NCBI RefSeq assembly: GCF_002105555.1
Contig: NZ_CP020612.1
Location: forward strand, 1,294,001 to 1,358,000
Source: Paracoccus contaminans
GTDB lineage: Bacteria > Pseudomonadota > Alphaproteobacteria > Rhodobacterales > Rhodobacteraceae
Direction of reading: 5' to 3'
DNA: 64,000 bases
A model generated the notes under the pieces. It worked only from the letters and a program-made list of their open reading frames with translations, did not search any database and was not told the origin of the DNA. The position numbers and the translations under genes were made by a program. The stretch's first letter is position 1; every line of letters starts with the position of its first letter. Of the stretch, positions 8,456 through 18,801 are shown piece by piece.

Positions 8456-11400
8456 ATGAACATCGACCTCTCACGCCGCAGCTTTCTGAGGCTGGCGGGT
8501 GCGGGTGTCGCGGCAACATCGCTGGGGGCGATGGGTTTTGGTGAGGCTGAGGCGGCGGAACTGGCGCATGTGCGCGCGTTCAAGCTGGCAGCCATGACCG
8601 AAACCCGCAACACCTGCCCCTATTGCTCGGTTGCCTGCGGCATCATCATCTATGCCAAGCCCGGCGACGACGGCAAACGCCGCGTCATGCATATCGAAGG
8701 CGACGCCGACCACCCGACCAACCGTGGAACGCTATGCCCCAAGGGCGCGGCGCTCAAGGATTTCGTCAACGCGGAAACCCGCCTGACGCAGCCGATGATC
8801 CGCAAGCCCGGTTCCGACCGGTTCGAGCCGATCACCTGGAACGACGCGCTCGACCGCATCGCCCGCGCGATGAAGGACGACCGCGACGCCAACTTCCTGC
8901 AGACCAACGAACTGGGCGTTCCGGTCAACCGCTGGACCACGACGGGTTTCCTGGCTGCCTCTGCCACCACCAATGAAACGGCCTGGCTGACCTACAAGGT
9001 CGTCCGGTCCATGGGAATTGTAGGATTCGACAACCAGGCACGCGTCTGACACGGCCCCACGGTGTCCAGTTTGGGCCCGACCTTTGGCCGTGGAGCGATG
9101 ACGAACTCCTGGACCGATATCAAGAACACCGACCTCGTTGTCGTCATGGGCGGCAACGCCGCCGAGGCGCATCCCTGCGGCTTCAAGTGGGTGACCGAGG
9201 CCAAGCACCACCGCGGTGCGAAACTGATCGTCGTGGACCCGCGGTTCACGCGCACGGCCGCCGTGTCGGATTACTATGCCCCGATCCGTCCGGGCAGCGA
9301 CATCGTGTTCCTGATGGCGCTGATCCGGCACATGATCGCCAACGACAAGGTCCAGTGGGATTATGTCAAGGCGTTCACCAACGCGTCCTTCATCGTCAAG
9401 GACGAGTTCGGCTGGTCCGACGGGCTGTTCACCGGCTATGACGAGCAAAAGCGCGACTATGACAAGTCGAGCTGGGATTACGTCATCGACGAGACGACCG
9501 GCTTTGCGCTGACCGACCCGACGCTGACCAATCCGCGCTGCGTGTGGAACCTGCTCAAGGCCCATGTCGACGTCTATACCCCGGAACTGGTGGAACGCGT
9601 CTGCGGCACGCCCAAGGACCGGTTCCTGCACATCGCCGAGATGATCGGGGAATGTTCGTCCAAGACGAAGACGATGACCTCGATGTATGCCCTGGGCTGG
9701 ACGCAGCATTCCAAGGGTGCCCAGAACATCCGCGGCATGGCGATGCTGCAGCTGATCCTGGGCAATATCGGCGTGCCGGGCGGGGGCATGAACGCGCTGC
9801 GCGGGCATTCCAACATCCAGGGTCTGACCGATCTGGGCCTGATGTCGAACCTGATGCCGGGATATCTGAACATCCCGACGGAAAAGGAACCCGACTTCGC
9901 CACCTACATGAAGTCGCGCGCCTTCAAGCCGTTGCAGCCGGGCCAGACCAGCTATTGGCAGAACTATCCCAAGTTCATGGTCTCGCTGATGAAATCCCTG
10001 TTCGGGGATGCCGCGCAGAAGGACAATGACTGGGCCTATCACTATCTGCCCAAGCTGGACGTGCCGGCCTATGACATGCTGCGCATGTTCGAGCTGATGG
10101 ATCAGGGCCGGGTGAACCTGTATTTCTGCCAGGGCTTCAACCCGCTGCTGGCGCTGGCCAACCGCAACAAGAACGCGGGCGCGCTGGCCAAGCTCAAGCT
10201 GCTGGTCGTCATGGACCCGCTGCAGACGGAAACGGCGCGGTTCTGGGAAAACCACGGCATTTACAACGATGCGGACAGCGCCGCGATCCAGACCGAGGTG
10301 ATCCAGCTGCCCACGACCTGCTTTGCCGAGGATGAAGGCGCGCTGGTCAATTCGGGCCGCTGGCTGCAATGGCACTGGGCGGCGGCCGATGCGCCGGGCG
10401 AAGCCAAGGCCGATACCTGGATCATGGCCCAGATCTGGCGCCGGATGCGGGATCTGTATCGGGCCGAAGGCGGCCCCTTCCCCGATCCGATCCTGAACCT
10501 GACCTGGGATTACGAGGACGAGAACGAGCCCTCGCCGGCCGAGCTTGCGCGCGAGCTGAACGGCCGCGCCCTGGGCGACGTGTTCGACCCCAAGGACCCG
10601 GCCAAGCTGCTGACAGCGGCGGGCAAGCAGGTCAAATCCTTTGCCGAACTGCGCGATGACGGCTCGACCGCCTGCGGCTGCTGGATCTATTCCGGCTGCT
10701 TCAACGAGGACGGCAACAACATGGCGCGGCGCGACAATGCCGACCCCTCGGGGCTGGGCGTGCACGCGAAATGGGCCTGGAGCTGGCCGCTGAACCGCCG
10801 GACGCTCTACAACCGCGCCTCGGCGGACCTCAACGGCAAGGCCTGGGACCCGGCCCGTCCGATCATTGAATGGGACGGCGAGAAATGGGCCGGCAACGAC
10901 GTGCCCGACATCGCGCCCGCGTCGAAGCCCGGCGAGGTGATGCCGTTCATCATGAACCAGGAAGGTGTCAGCCGCCTGTTCAGCCGCGGCCTGATGCGGG
11001 ACGGCCCGTTCCCCACGCATATGGAACCCTTCGAAAGCCCGGTGCAGAACGTCTTCAACGACAGGATGCGCGGCAACCCGGTTGCCCGCGTCTTTGCCTC
11101 GGATGTCGAGCATCTGGGCGATTCGTCCGAGTTCCCCTTCGTGGCGACCTCCTACCGCCTGACCGAGCATTTCCACTACTGGACCAAGCACAACGTGGTG
11201 AATGCCGCGCTGCAGCCCGAATTCTTCGTCGAGATCAGCGAACAGCTGGCCGCCGAGAAGGGCATCGAGCGGGGCGGCCGCGTCCGCGTCTGGTCCAAGC
11301 GGGGCGAGGTGTTCGCGAAAGCCCTGGTCACCAAGCGGATCAAGCCGCTGACCTGCGACGGCAAGACCGTCCATGTCGTCGGCATCCCGCTGCACTGGGG

Positions 11401-11536
11401 CTTTGTCGGGGCGGCCAAGAAGGGCTGGGGGCCCAACAGCCTGACGCCCTTCGTCGGTGACGCCAATATCGAGACGCCGGAATTCAAGGCGTTCCTCGTC
11501 AACATCGAACCCGCAGTCGGGGAGGCCGTGTCGTGA
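8456..11536 (+). CDS. fdnG: Formate dehydrogenase-N/O major subunit, selenoprotein (in-frame UGA at 9047-9049)
   Basis: The catalytic molybdopterin subunit is about 1026 residues if the TGA at 9047-9049 is read as selenocysteine (Sec198). It oxidises formate to CO2 in the periplasm. A twin-arginine signal [12 protein letters not shown] starts at residue 6. Cys54, Cys57, Cys61 and Cys94 bind the N-terminal 4Fe-4S cluster. The peptide [19 protein letters not shown] matches E. coli FdnG around its Sec196. Before and after the stop the frame is the same and homology is continuous, so this is recoding rather than a broken gene. The start ATG follows GGAGG. Its stop overlaps the beta-subunit start by 4 bases. 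Automated tools often split this gene at 9049. Confidence 0.96.
9047..9078 (+). promoter_or_regulatory. Selenocysteine UGA codon with bacterial SECIS hairpin
   Basis: After the TGA come 11 bases, then GG (9061-9062), a bulged T (9063), stem GTCC (9064-9067), loop AGTTT (9068-9072), stem GGGC (9073-9076) and CC (9077-9078). This is the E. coli fdhF/fdnG SECIS plan: same 11-base spacing, bulged U after GG, 4-bp upper stem and a short loop. The fdnG loop, as remembered, is AGUCU. SelB from 15524-17425 should bind this loop. Confidence 0.88.
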
Positions 11537-12513
11537 CGACTCCGCCCAACATGGCCGCCTTCAATCCTCCGGTTCAGCCGGGCCAGTCGGTTCTGGGCCA
11601 GCAGGCCGTTGTGCGGTCATCCGCCGGCGGGCCTGTGGCCGAAAACCCGGTGCAGCTGCCCGAGGTCGCCAAGCTGATCGACATCAGCAAATGCATCGGC
11701 TGCAAGGCATGCCAGTCCGCCTGCGCGGAATGGAACGACACGCACCCGGAAATCGGCGTCAATGTGGGGATTTATGAAAACCCCCACGACCTGACGGCCG
11801 AGATGTACACGCTGATGCGGTTTGCCGAATACGACAATCCGGACAGCGGCGATTTCGAATGGCTGATCCGCAAGGACGGCTGCATGCACTGCGCCGATCC
11901 AGGATGCCTCAAGGCCTGCCCGGCTCCTGGCGCAATCGTGCAGTATTCCAACGGCATCGTCGATTTCATCAGCGAGAACTGCATCGGTTGCGGCTATTGC
12001 ATTTCCGGCTGTCCCTTCGACATCCCGCGGATGCATCCGACCAAGCATGTCGTCAAGAAATGCACCTTGTGTTCAGACCGGGTGGCCGTGGGGCAGGGGC
12101 CTGCCTGCGCCAAGGCCTGCCCGACGCAGGCGATCAGCTTCGGCACCAAGGACGACATGAAGACCCTTGCCGCCGAACGGATCGAGGATCTCAAGTCCCG
12201 CGGTTATGACGAGGCAGGGCTTTATGACCCGGCCGGCGTGGACGGCACCCATGTGATGTATGTGCTGCAGCACGCGGACCGGCCGCATGTCTATAGCGGC
12301 CTGCCCGACGCGCCGCAGATTTCGGATGTGGTCGAGGGCTGGAAGGGCCCGACCAAGCCGATCGGCCTGGCCGCGGTGGGCGTGGCCGCGGTGGGCGCGG
12401 CGGCCATGGGCGTTCTGTCACGCGGCAGCCGCATCACCGAGCATGAGGAACGCGAGGCGGAAGGACTGGTCGAAACGACCCCTGCCGCGTCTGACGACAG
12501 GGGACATATCTGA
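11533..12513 (+). CDS. fdxH: Formate dehydrogenase iron-sulfur (beta) subunit
   Basis: The product has 326 residues and is a four-cluster ferredoxin subunit carrying electrons from the catalytic subunit to the cytochrome b subunit. Cysteine clusters seen are [35 protein letters not shown] and CTLCSDR with CAKAC. A hydrophobic C-terminal helix (around [18 protein letters not shown]) anchors it in the membrane, as in E. coli FdnH/FdoH. The GTG start at 11533 overlaps the alpha-subunit stop. It has no signal of its own; in this family it is exported together with the Tat-bearing alpha subunit. Confidence 0.95.
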   Translation: MTTPPNMAAFNPPVQPGQSVLGQQAVVRSSAGGPVAENPVQLPEVAKLIDISKCIGCKACQSACAEWNDTHPEIGVNVGIYENPHDLTAEMYTLMRFAEYDNPDSGDFEWLIRKDGCMHCADPGCLKACPAPGAIVQYSNGIVDFISENCIGCGYCISGCPFDIPRMHPTKHVVKKCTLCSDRVAVGQGPACAKACPTQAISFGTKDDMKTLAAERIEDLKSRGYDEAGLYDPAGVDGTHVMYVLQHADRPHVYSGLPDAPQISDVVEGWKGPTKPIGLAAVGVAAVGAAAMGVLSRGSRITEHEEREAEGLVETTPAASDDRGHI

Positions 12514-13199
12514 TGGCCCCGCGCAAGTTTTCGGAACCGACCGATCGCATCCTCGGCACCCGCCCGGTCGAGGTGCGGCGCTATGGCGCCTTCATCCGGG
12601 TGAACCACTGGTTCGGGGCGATCTGCTTCGTGCTGCTGATGCTCAGCGGCTTTGCTCTGTTCCACCCGTCGTTCTTCGGCCTGACCGCGCTGTTCGGGGG
12701 CGGGCAGACGACGCGCTGGATTCATCCGTTCCTTGGCATCGCGCTGGTCATCAGCTTTGCGGCGATGTTCATTCAGTTGGTGCGGCTGAACATCCTGCGG
12801 CGCGAGGATCTGGTCTGGACGGCCCACATTGCCGATGTGATCACGGGCCACGAGGAACGCCTGCCGGAACTAGGCAAATACAATTTCGGCCAGAAGGTTG
12901 TGTTCTGGGGGATGTTCTGGCTGATCCTGGCGCTGGTGGCGACCGGAATTCCCATGTGGGTTCAGTATTTCCCCGACCTGGTTTCCATCCCGACGCGGCG
13001 CATCGCGATCCTGATCCATTCGATCTCGGCCGTGCTGATTGTTCTGGTGTTCATCCTGCATGTCTTTGCGGCGCTGTGGACGCGCGGCACGATCCGGGCG
13101 ATGACCCGCGGCACGGTGACGGGCGGATGGGCATGGCTGCACCATCGCAAGTGGCTGCGCGAACTGGCTGGACGGCGGGGAACGAACGCGGCAGAATGA
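12513..13199 (+). CDS. fdoI: Formate dehydrogenase cytochrome b556 (gamma) subunit
   Basis: This 228-residue integral membrane subunit binds two b hemes and reduces quinone. Four hydrophobic segments can be read: WFGAICFVLLMLSGFALF, LGIALVISFAAMFIQLV, VFWGMFWLILALVATGI and ISAVLIVLVFILHVFAALW. They are associated with histidines in NHW, HPF and HVF contexts that can serve as heme ligands. The ATG shares one base with the beta-subunit stop (TGATG). With the two preceding genes it completes a respiratory formate:quinone oxidoreductase. Confidence 0.93.
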   Translation: MAPRKFSEPTDRILGTRPVEVRRYGAFIRVNHWFGAICFVLLMLSGFALFHPSFFGLTALFGGGQTTRWIHPFLGIALVISFAAMFIQLVRLNILRREDLVWTAHIADVITGHEERLPELGKYNFGQKVVFWGMFWLILALVATGIPMWVQYFPDLVSIPTRRIAILIHSISAVLIVLVFILHVFAALWTRGTIRAMTRGTVTGGWAWLHHRKWLRELAGRRGTNAAE

Positions 13200-13235
13200 C
13201 GCCCGCCCTGGGCCGGACCGGCCCGAGGAGGGAAC

Positions 13236-14162
13236 ATGAGCGATCCGCAACCCAGGCCAGACATGATCGGCGGCGTTCCAACGCCGCCGCTTGCCATTCT
13301 GCCGCGCCCTGGCCAGCTGTTCGGGCAACGGGCCGAACGGTTCGCATTCCTGGCCCAGGGTTCGGCCCTTGGACCCTATCTGGTTTTTCTCGCGGCGCTG
13401 TGCCGGGTTCAGGCGCGGCTGGCGGACAGCCTGCCGGCCGTGGCTGCGCCGGATGCGGACAAGGTGGCGCTTGCCCGCGCGGCGCGGATGCCGCCGCTTG
13501 ACCGGCCCCTGCTGGTCGACGACCCGGGGCTTGCCGATACGCTGGATGCCCTGATCGCCGAGGCCGCGGGCATCGACATGCCTGCCCCGGCGCGGCTGGC
13601 GCTTGATGCGCTACGCCACAGCACGGCCGAGGATCGGCGCTGGCTGCTCGGCAATGTCATGGCCGACACCATTCCCGATGACAGCGCCGCGCCGCATCTG
13701 TTCGTTGCGGCGGCGGTGCAGGTCCATATGGCGCGGCTGGCCGCGACACTGGAGGCAGGCCAGCTGGTGCCGATCCGCATTGGCGTCTGCCCCGCCTGCG
13801 GGGGAAGGCCCTCTGCCTCGGTCGTGACCGGGATCATGGGGGCCGAGGGGGCGCGCTATGCGGCCTGCGCCTGCTGCCAGACCCTGTGGAACGAGGTGCG
13901 CGTCCACTGCCTGTCCTGCGGAACCAACGAGGGCATCGGATACCAGGGCGTCGATGACGGCGGCGCCGACGAAAAGACCGGCGCCCAGATCAGGGCAGAA
14001 ACCTGCGACGGCTGCGGATCCTGGGTCAAGATCATGGCCCAGAACCGCAACCCCTCGCTTGATCCTCTGGCCGATGACGTGGCCTCGCTGGGGCTGGACG
14101 GGCTGATGCGCGGCAGCGCGTGGCGGCGCGCAGGGTTCGACCCGTTCCTGATCGGATACTGA
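13236..14162 (+). CDS. fdhE: Formate dehydrogenase accessory protein FdhE
   Basis: This 308-residue cytoplasmic protein is needed for assembly and export of FDH-N/O. The family carries rubredoxin-like CxxC pairs: CPACGG (about residue 187), CACC, CLSCGTNEG and CDGCGSW are all present, followed by a conserved DPLADDVASLGLD segment. The start ATG at 13236 follows a GAGGAGGG site, 36 bases after the gamma subunit. Its location between the dehydrogenase and selA fits one operon for enzyme plus maturation. Confidence 0.94.
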   Translation: MSDPQPRPDMIGGVPTPPLAILPRPGQLFGQRAERFAFLAQGSALGPYLVFLAALCRVQARLADSLPAVAAPDADKVALARAARMPPLDRPLLVDDPGLADTLDALIAEAAGIDMPAPARLALDALRHSTAEDRRWLLGNVMADTIPDDSAAPHLFVAAAVQVHMARLAATLEAGQLVPIRIGVCPACGGRPSASVVTGIMGAEGARYAACACCQTLWNEVRVHCLSCGTNEGIGYQGVDDGGADEKTGAQIRAETCDGCGSWVKIMAQNRNPSLDPLADDVASLGLDGLMRGSAWRRAGFDPFLIGY

Positions 14163-14165
14163 AGG

Positions 14166-15527
14166 GTGCAGCCCCTGCGCGCGCTTCCTTCGGTGGATCG
14201 GCTGCTCTCCTCGGCCGAGGGCATGTCCCTCGCCCGAACGCATGGCCGCGCGGCCGCCACCGATGCGCTGCGCGCGGCGCTGGCGGATGCGCGGGCCGCG
14301 GCGCAGGGCGGAGGCGCGGTTCCCGATGCGGCCGCGATCCACGCCGCGGCGGCGACGGCGCTGGAACGCGCCGCGGCCAGCACCCTGCGCCCGGTCCTGA
14401 ACCTGACCGGCACGGTCCTGCACACGAATCTGGGGCGCGCGATCCTGGCCGAGGCCGCCATCACCGCCGCGACCGATGCGATGCGCGCCCCCGCGGCGCT
14501 GGAATACGACCTTTCCACCGGCCGGCGGGGCGAGCGCGACGATCACATCGCCCCGCTGATCTGCGAACTGACCGGGGCCGAGGCCGCCACCGTCGTCAAC
14601 AACAACGCCGCCGCCGTCCTGATCGTGCTGAACACGCTGGCCGAGGGGCGCGAGGCGATCGTTTCCCGCGGCGAGCTGGTCGAGATCGGCGGCGCGTTCC
14701 GCATTCCCGACATCATGGCCCGCGCGGGCGTGCGGCTGGTCGAGGTCGGCACCACCAACCGCACCCATCCGCGCGACTATCGCGGCGCGGTCACCGATGC
14801 GACGGCGCTGATGATGAAGGTCCATCCCTCGAACTATCGGATCGAGGGGTTCACCCGCGCGGTCGATCCTGCCGAACTGGCGTCCATCGCCGCCGAGGCG
14901 TGCGTTCCCATGATGAACGACCTGGGGTCCGGCACGCTGATCGACATGACGCGCTGGGGCCTGCCGGCTGAACCCACCGTGCGGCAGGCGGTGGCCGAGG
15001 GCGCCGGCATCGTCACCTTTTCCGGCGACAAGCTGCTGGGCGGGCCGCAGGCGGGTTTCATCGTCGGGCGCGCCGACCTGATCGCCCGCATCAGCCGCAA
15101 CCCGTTGAAGCGCGCCCTGCGGCTGGACAAGATCCGTCTTGCCGCGATCGAGGCGACGCTGCGCCTCTACCGCGACCCGGACCGCCTGGCCGAGCGGCTG
15201 CCGACGCTGCGGCTGCTGACCCGCCCGGAGGCCGAGATCGCGGCGCAGGCGCACAGGCTGGCGCCCGCCGTGGCGCGGCTGCTGCCCGAATACCGCGTCT
15301 CGGTCATTGATTGCGCCAGCCAGATCGGCTCGGGCGCGCTGCCGGTCGAAACCCTGCCTTCGGCGGCGCTGGCGATCAGCGGCGAGGGGGGCGACGCGCC
15401 CGACCGGCTGGCGGCGCGGCTGCGCAGCGGTCCGGTTCCGGTGATCGGGCGCATCCGCGACGGGGCGCTGATCCTCGATCTGCGCTGCCTTTCCGATGAC
15501 GGCGCGCTGCTGGCGGCGCTTGCATGA
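14166..15527 (+). CDS. selA: L-seryl-tRNA(Sec) selenium transferase
   Basis: The 453-residue PLP enzyme converts seryl-tRNA(Sec) to selenocysteyl-tRNA(Sec) with selenophosphate. The core sequences [15 protein letters not shown] and [19 protein letters not shown] are classic; Lys289 in the latter should bind PLP. A GTG at 14166, 3 bases after fdhE, is the likely start and gives the usual N-terminus ([10 protein letters not shown]). The stop overlaps selB by 4 bases (ATGA), so both proteins of the Sec pathway are translated together. Confidence 0.96.
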   Translation: MQPLRALPSVDRLLSSAEGMSLARTHGRAAATDALRAALADARAAAQGGGAVPDAAAIHAAAATALERAAASTLRPVLNLTGTVLHTNLGRAILAEAAITAATDAMRAPAALEYDLSTGRRGERDDHIAPLICELTGAEAATVVNNNAAAVLIVLNTLAEGREAIVSRGELVEIGGAFRIPDIMARAGVRLVEVGTTNRTHPRDYRGAVTDATALMMKVHPSNYRIEGFTRAVDPAELASIAAEACVPMMNDLGSGTLIDMTRWGLPAEPTVRQAVAEGAGIVTFSGDKLLGGPQAGFIVGRADLIARISRNPLKRALRLDKIRLAAIEATLRLYRDPDRLAERLPTLRLLTRPEAEIAAQAHRLAPAVARLLPEYRVSVIDCASQIGSGALPVETLPSAALAISGEGGDAPDRLAARLRSGPVPVIGRIRDGALILDLRCLSDDGALLAALA

Positions 15528-17425
15528 TCGTCGGGACGGCCGGCCATATCGATCACGGCAAGACGGCGCTGGTGCGGGCCCTGACAGGGGTGGATACCGA
15601 CCGCCTGGCCGAGGAAAAGGCGCGCGGCATCACCATCGAGCTTGGCTTTGCCTATGCCGACCTGGGCCGGGGGGGCATCACCGGCTTTGTGGATGTGCCG
15701 GGGCACGAACGGTTCGTCCACACCATGCTGGCAGGGGCGGGCGGCATCGACCTCGCGCTGCTGGTCGTGGCCGCCGATGACGGCGTGATGCCGCAGACGC
15801 AGGAACATGTGGCCATCCTCGACCTGCTGGGCATCGACCGCGCCATCGTCGCGCTGAGCAAGGCCGACCTGGCCGGAGAGGAGCGCCGGCGCGACGCCGC
15901 GGCCGAAATCGCGGCGCTGCTGGCCGGGACGCGCCTGGCCGGGGCGCCCGTCGTTCCGGTTTCGGCCGTCACCGGCGAGGGGATCGAAAACCTGCGCGCG
16001 ATACTGGCCGCGGCGGCGGGCGACATGGCGGGGCGCGCGGCGGACGGGTTGTTCCGGCTGGCGGTGGACCGCAGCTTCACGCTCAAGGGGACGGGCACGG
16101 TCGTCACGGGCACGGTGCTGTCGGGCCGGGTCGCGGCGGGGGACAGCGTGATCGTGTCGCCCCTCGGGCTGGCGGCGCGGGTGCGGGGGATCCATGCCCA
16201 GAACCGGCCCGCCGAACAGGGCCTCGCCGGCGAGCGTTGCGCGCTGAACCTTGCCGGCGAAGGGGTCGGCCGCGATGCCATCCACCGCGGCGCGGTCGTG
16301 CTGGACCCGGCGCTTCACGCGCCCACCGACCGGATCGACGCCGATCTGCGCGTCCTGCCGTCCGAGCCGCGCCCGGTCGGCACCTGGTTTCCTGCCCGCC
16401 TGCATGTCGGCGCGGCCGAGGTGGGTGCGCGCGTCGTTCCGCTGGCCGCGCCGCTGGCCCCCGGACAGGACGGCCCGGTGCAACTGGTTCTTGATCGCCC
16501 GATTGCGGCGGCCGCGCTCGACCGGTTCATCCTGCGCGACGTGTCGGCGCGCCGGACCATCGGTGGCGGGCGTTTCCTCGACCTGCGCGCCCCCGCCCGC
16601 CGGCGTCGCACGCCCGAGCGGCTGGCGGTGATGGCCGCAGCCGCCCGCCCTGATGCGGCCGAGGCGCTGGCCGCCATGCTGGAGGTTCCGCCCCATCTGG
16701 TCGATCTTGACGGCTTTGCCCGCGACCGGGCGATTGCGGATGTCCCCCTGGGGGATGCGGTGGTGCTGGACGGCCCGCCCCGGCTGGCGCTGTCGGCGGC
16801 GGCCCATGAGGGGCTTGTGGCCGGGCTGGCCGAGACATTGCGGCGCTTTCACGAGGACAATCCCGACATGCAGGGGATGGGCCGCGAACGGCTGCGCCTG
16901 GCCCTGACCCCCCGCCTGCCCAAGCCGGCCTTTGCCGCCTTTGTCGCCGCCCGGATCGGGGCGGGCGATGTGGTGGCCGAGGGCAGCGTCCTGCGCCTGC
17001 CCGGCCATGTCGTCCGCCTGTCGGCCGAGGACGAGGCGCTTTACGCCCGCATCGTGCCCGCCCTGTCAGGCGAGGCGCGGTTCCGCCCGCCGCGCGTGCG
17101 CGACATGGCCACCGACTGGGACATCCCCGAAACCGAGGTGCGGCGTGTCCTGCGCATGGCGGCGCGACAAGGCCGGGTGGACCAGATCCGGCACGATCAT
17201 TTCTTTCTGCGCGCGACCACGGCCGAAATGGTGCGCCTGATCGCCCTGACGCAGGCGGCCGCCCCCGATGGCTGGGTCACGGCCGGCGCATTCCGGGACC
17301 GGGTGCAGAACGGCCGCAAGGTGGCCATCGAGATCCTGGAGTTCTATGATCGCCACGGGGTGACCTTGCGCCGCGGCGATTTGCGGCGCATCAACCCGCA
17401 CCGGGCCGACCTGTTCGGCACCTGA
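15524..17425 (+). CDS. selB: Selenocysteine-specific elongation factor SelB
   Basis: The 633-residue GTPase delivers Sec-tRNA to UGA codons marked by a SECIS. The EF-Tu-like part has GHIDHGKT (about residues 7-14), [18 protein letters not shown] and SKAD. The C-terminal third is built of winged-helix repeats that in E. coli bind the SECIS hairpin. It is one of the genes directly between the formate dehydrogenase and selC. Length is normal. The stop at 17423-17425 is immediately followed by the tRNA gene. Confidence 0.96.
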   Translation: MIVGTAGHIDHGKTALVRALTGVDTDRLAEEKARGITIELGFAYADLGRGGITGFVDVPGHERFVHTMLAGAGGIDLALLVVAADDGVMPQTQEHVAILDLLGIDRAIVALSKADLAGEERRRDAAAEIAALLAGTRLAGAPVVPVSAVTGEGIENLRAILAAAAGDMAGRAADGLFRLAVDRSFTLKGTGTVVTGTVLSGRVAAGDSVIVSPLGLAARVRGIHAQNRPAEQGLAGERCALNLAGEGVGRDAIHRGAVVLDPALHAPTDRIDADLRVLPSEPRPVGTWFPARLHVGAAEVGARVVPLAAPLAPGQDGPVQLVLDRPIAAAALDRFILRDVSARRTIGGGRFLDLRAPARRRRTPERLAVMAAAARPDAAEALAAMLEVPPHLVDLDGFARDRAIADVPLGDAVVLDGPPRLALSAAAHEGLVAGLAETLRRFHEDNPDMQGMGRERLRLALTPRLPKPAFAAFVAARIGAGDVVAEGSVLRLPGHVVRLSAEDEALYARIVPALSGEARFRPPRVRDMATDWDIPETEVRRVLRMAARQGRVDQIRHDHFFLRATTAEMVRLIALTQAAAPDGWVTAGAFRDRVQNGRKVAIEILEFYDRHGVTLRRGDLRRINPHRADLFGT

Positions 17426-17521
17426 GGAGGAGAATCGTCCCCGGTGGGGCGGCCGGACTTCAAATCCGGTTGAGGCAGCGCGCCTGTCTCGGGTGGGTTC
17501 GACTCCCATTCTCCTCCGCCA
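17426..17521 (+). tRNA. selC: tRNA-Sec (anticodon TCA)
   Basis: The gene is 96 bases long with an 8-bp acceptor stem (GGAGGAGA 17426-17433 with TCTCCTCC 17510-17517), discriminator G and encoded CCA. The anticodon stem CCGGA/TCCGG closes the loop CTTCAAA with anticodon TCA at 17460-17462, which reads UGA. A long variable arm and GGTTCGACTCC in the T arm fit bacterial selenocysteine tRNA. It begins on the first base after the selB stop, so it is probably processed from the same transcript. Confidence 0.95.
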
Positions 17522-17530
17522 GCGGGGCGA

Positions 17531-18127
17531 TCACCCCTTCAGGTCGAGCCCGCGCGCCGTAGGGGGCTGCCAGGTCTTGGATTCGGGCACCGCGCCGGCC
17601 GTGTTGGTGCCGATCTGCGAACCGCCCGTGCCCCCCGTCCAGCCGGTCGAGCCGGAATTGCCCGGCGCGGTCCCGTCCACGGTTCCCCGGTCGGGCTGGG
17701 TCGCGGCACTGGCCACGCCCGATGCCCCGGCCCCGTCATCCTGTTGGCCCGATCCGGCGGTGGCCTGGTCCGAGGGCGGATCAATGGCCGCCGCCGCCTG
17801 AGAGCCGGCGGGAACGGTCTGGCCCTGCGGCGTCTCGACCGGAACGGTGGTCGCCAGGGGAGATGTATCCTTGAGCGCCTGCTGCGTGGTGGCGGGCATG
17901 GGCGTCTGTGCCGGCTCGCTTGCCGCACCGGTCGCAGGGGCTTGGGCAGCGGCGGCTTGGGCCGGTGCGGCGGCAGCCGGCGCAGCTGCGGAAACATCAG
18001 GGGCAGGTGCGGCGGCGGTCTGGGCGGCCGGGCCTGCATCGGCGGATGCGGCTTCCTGGACGGACTGGGCCAGGGCAGGCGCCCCGGCCAGCAGCACCAC
18101 CATCAGCGACATGGCGAATCGGTTCAT
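17531..18127 (-). CDS. Secreted Ala/Pro-rich low-complexity protein
   Basis: The product has 198 residues, with a Sec signal peptide (MNRFAMSLMVVLLAGAPALA then QS). The rest is an unstructured tract rich in Ala, Pro, Gln, Thr and Gly, with a Gly/Ser/Thr-rich stretch near residue 165 and a less biased C-terminus ending ARGLDLKG. No domain was recognised. A good AGGAAGGG site precedes the ATG. It ends 9 bases from selC in convergent orientation and follows the PQQ-associated genes on the same strand, perhaps as their last gene. The function is unknown. Confidence 0.6.
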   Translation of the reverse strand: MNRFAMSLMVVLLAGAPALAQSVQEAASADAGPAAQTAAAPAPDVSAAAPAAAAPAQAAAAQAPATGAASEPAQTPMPATTQQALKDTSPLATTVPVETPQGQTVPAGSQAAAAIDPPSDQATAGSGQQDDGAGASGVASAATQPDRGTVDGTAPGNSGSTGWTGGTGGSQIGTNTAGAVPESKTWQPPTARGLDLKG

Positions 18128-18195
18128 CGGATGATCCCTTCCTCAGCGGCCCCGGCCTGATCGAACACGACGATAGCCCGGTGCGTTCCCCACAT

Positions 18196-18801
18196 CTAGG
18201 GCGTCGGCAGATGCGCGGCGATCGCGCGGCCCAGGGCAAACAGCCGCTGCTCGACGATGACCGGCGATTCGCAGACATAGCCCAGGCTCTGCCGGCGATC
18301 GTTGAAGATGCGCTCGTCCAGCTCCAGCGCCTTTTCCTCGGCGTCGATGGCGTCGAAATCGGGCTTTCCGGCCGCTTGCAGCAGCGCCATGCGGTCGCGC
18401 CGCGCCCTGACCCGGTCGGCCAGCGCGACCTGCTTGCGCCCATAGCGCGCGATACCGTCCAGCAGGCGCGTGCGATAGGCGTCCATGTCGTTGAACACGG
18501 CAAGCATCAGCGCGGTCAGCGCCGCCGCATCCCGCCCGCGGGCAAAGCGCTCGATCTCGGCCTCTGCCTGATCCATGGGCATCCGCCGCTGGGCGATGCG
18601 TTCGGCCAGGGCGGCGGTTGCGGGGTCGGCGGCGCCTGCCCGCGCGGCATCGTCCGGGGCGGGGCCGGTCCAGACCTGCCCCAGCGACAGATGCGGCTGG
18701 CGCGGCTGGATGCAGGGCCAGTCGGCCGAGGCCGTCTGCCCCGCCGCGGATGCTGCGGCCAGCATCGTCCCCAGCGCCACGGCGATCATTGCACGCATCA
18801 T
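18196..18801 (-). CDS. Hypothetical secreted protein in the PQQ-associated ABC cluster
   Basis: The 201-residue protein has a signal peptide (MMRAMIAVALGTMLAAASAA, then GQ). The mature part begins with DWPCIQPRQPHLSLGQVW and then becomes a mostly helical, Ala/Arg/Asp-rich domain with a second Cys near CESPVI. The ATG overlaps the permease stop by 4 bases and AAAGGGGGG precedes it, so it is part of the minus-strand operon. Comparable small periplasmic proteins of unknown role accompany PQQ-linked ABC systems. No catalytic motif is visible. Confidence 0.75.
   Translation of the reverse strand: MMRAMIAVALGTMLAAASAAGQTASADWPCIQPRQPHLSLGQVWTGPAPDDAARAGAADPATAALAERIAQRRMPMDQAEAEIERFARGRDAAALTALMLAVFNDMDAYRTRLLDGIARYGRKQVALADRVRARRDRMALLQAAGKPDFDAIDAEEKALELDERIFNDRRQSLGYVCESPVIVEQRLFALGRAIAAHLPTP

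Noticed and set aside
8456..9049. fdnG as a truncated pseudogene ending at 9049
   Set aside because: The stop is at the exact Sec position, a SECIS follows, the frame continues, and selABCD are all linked.
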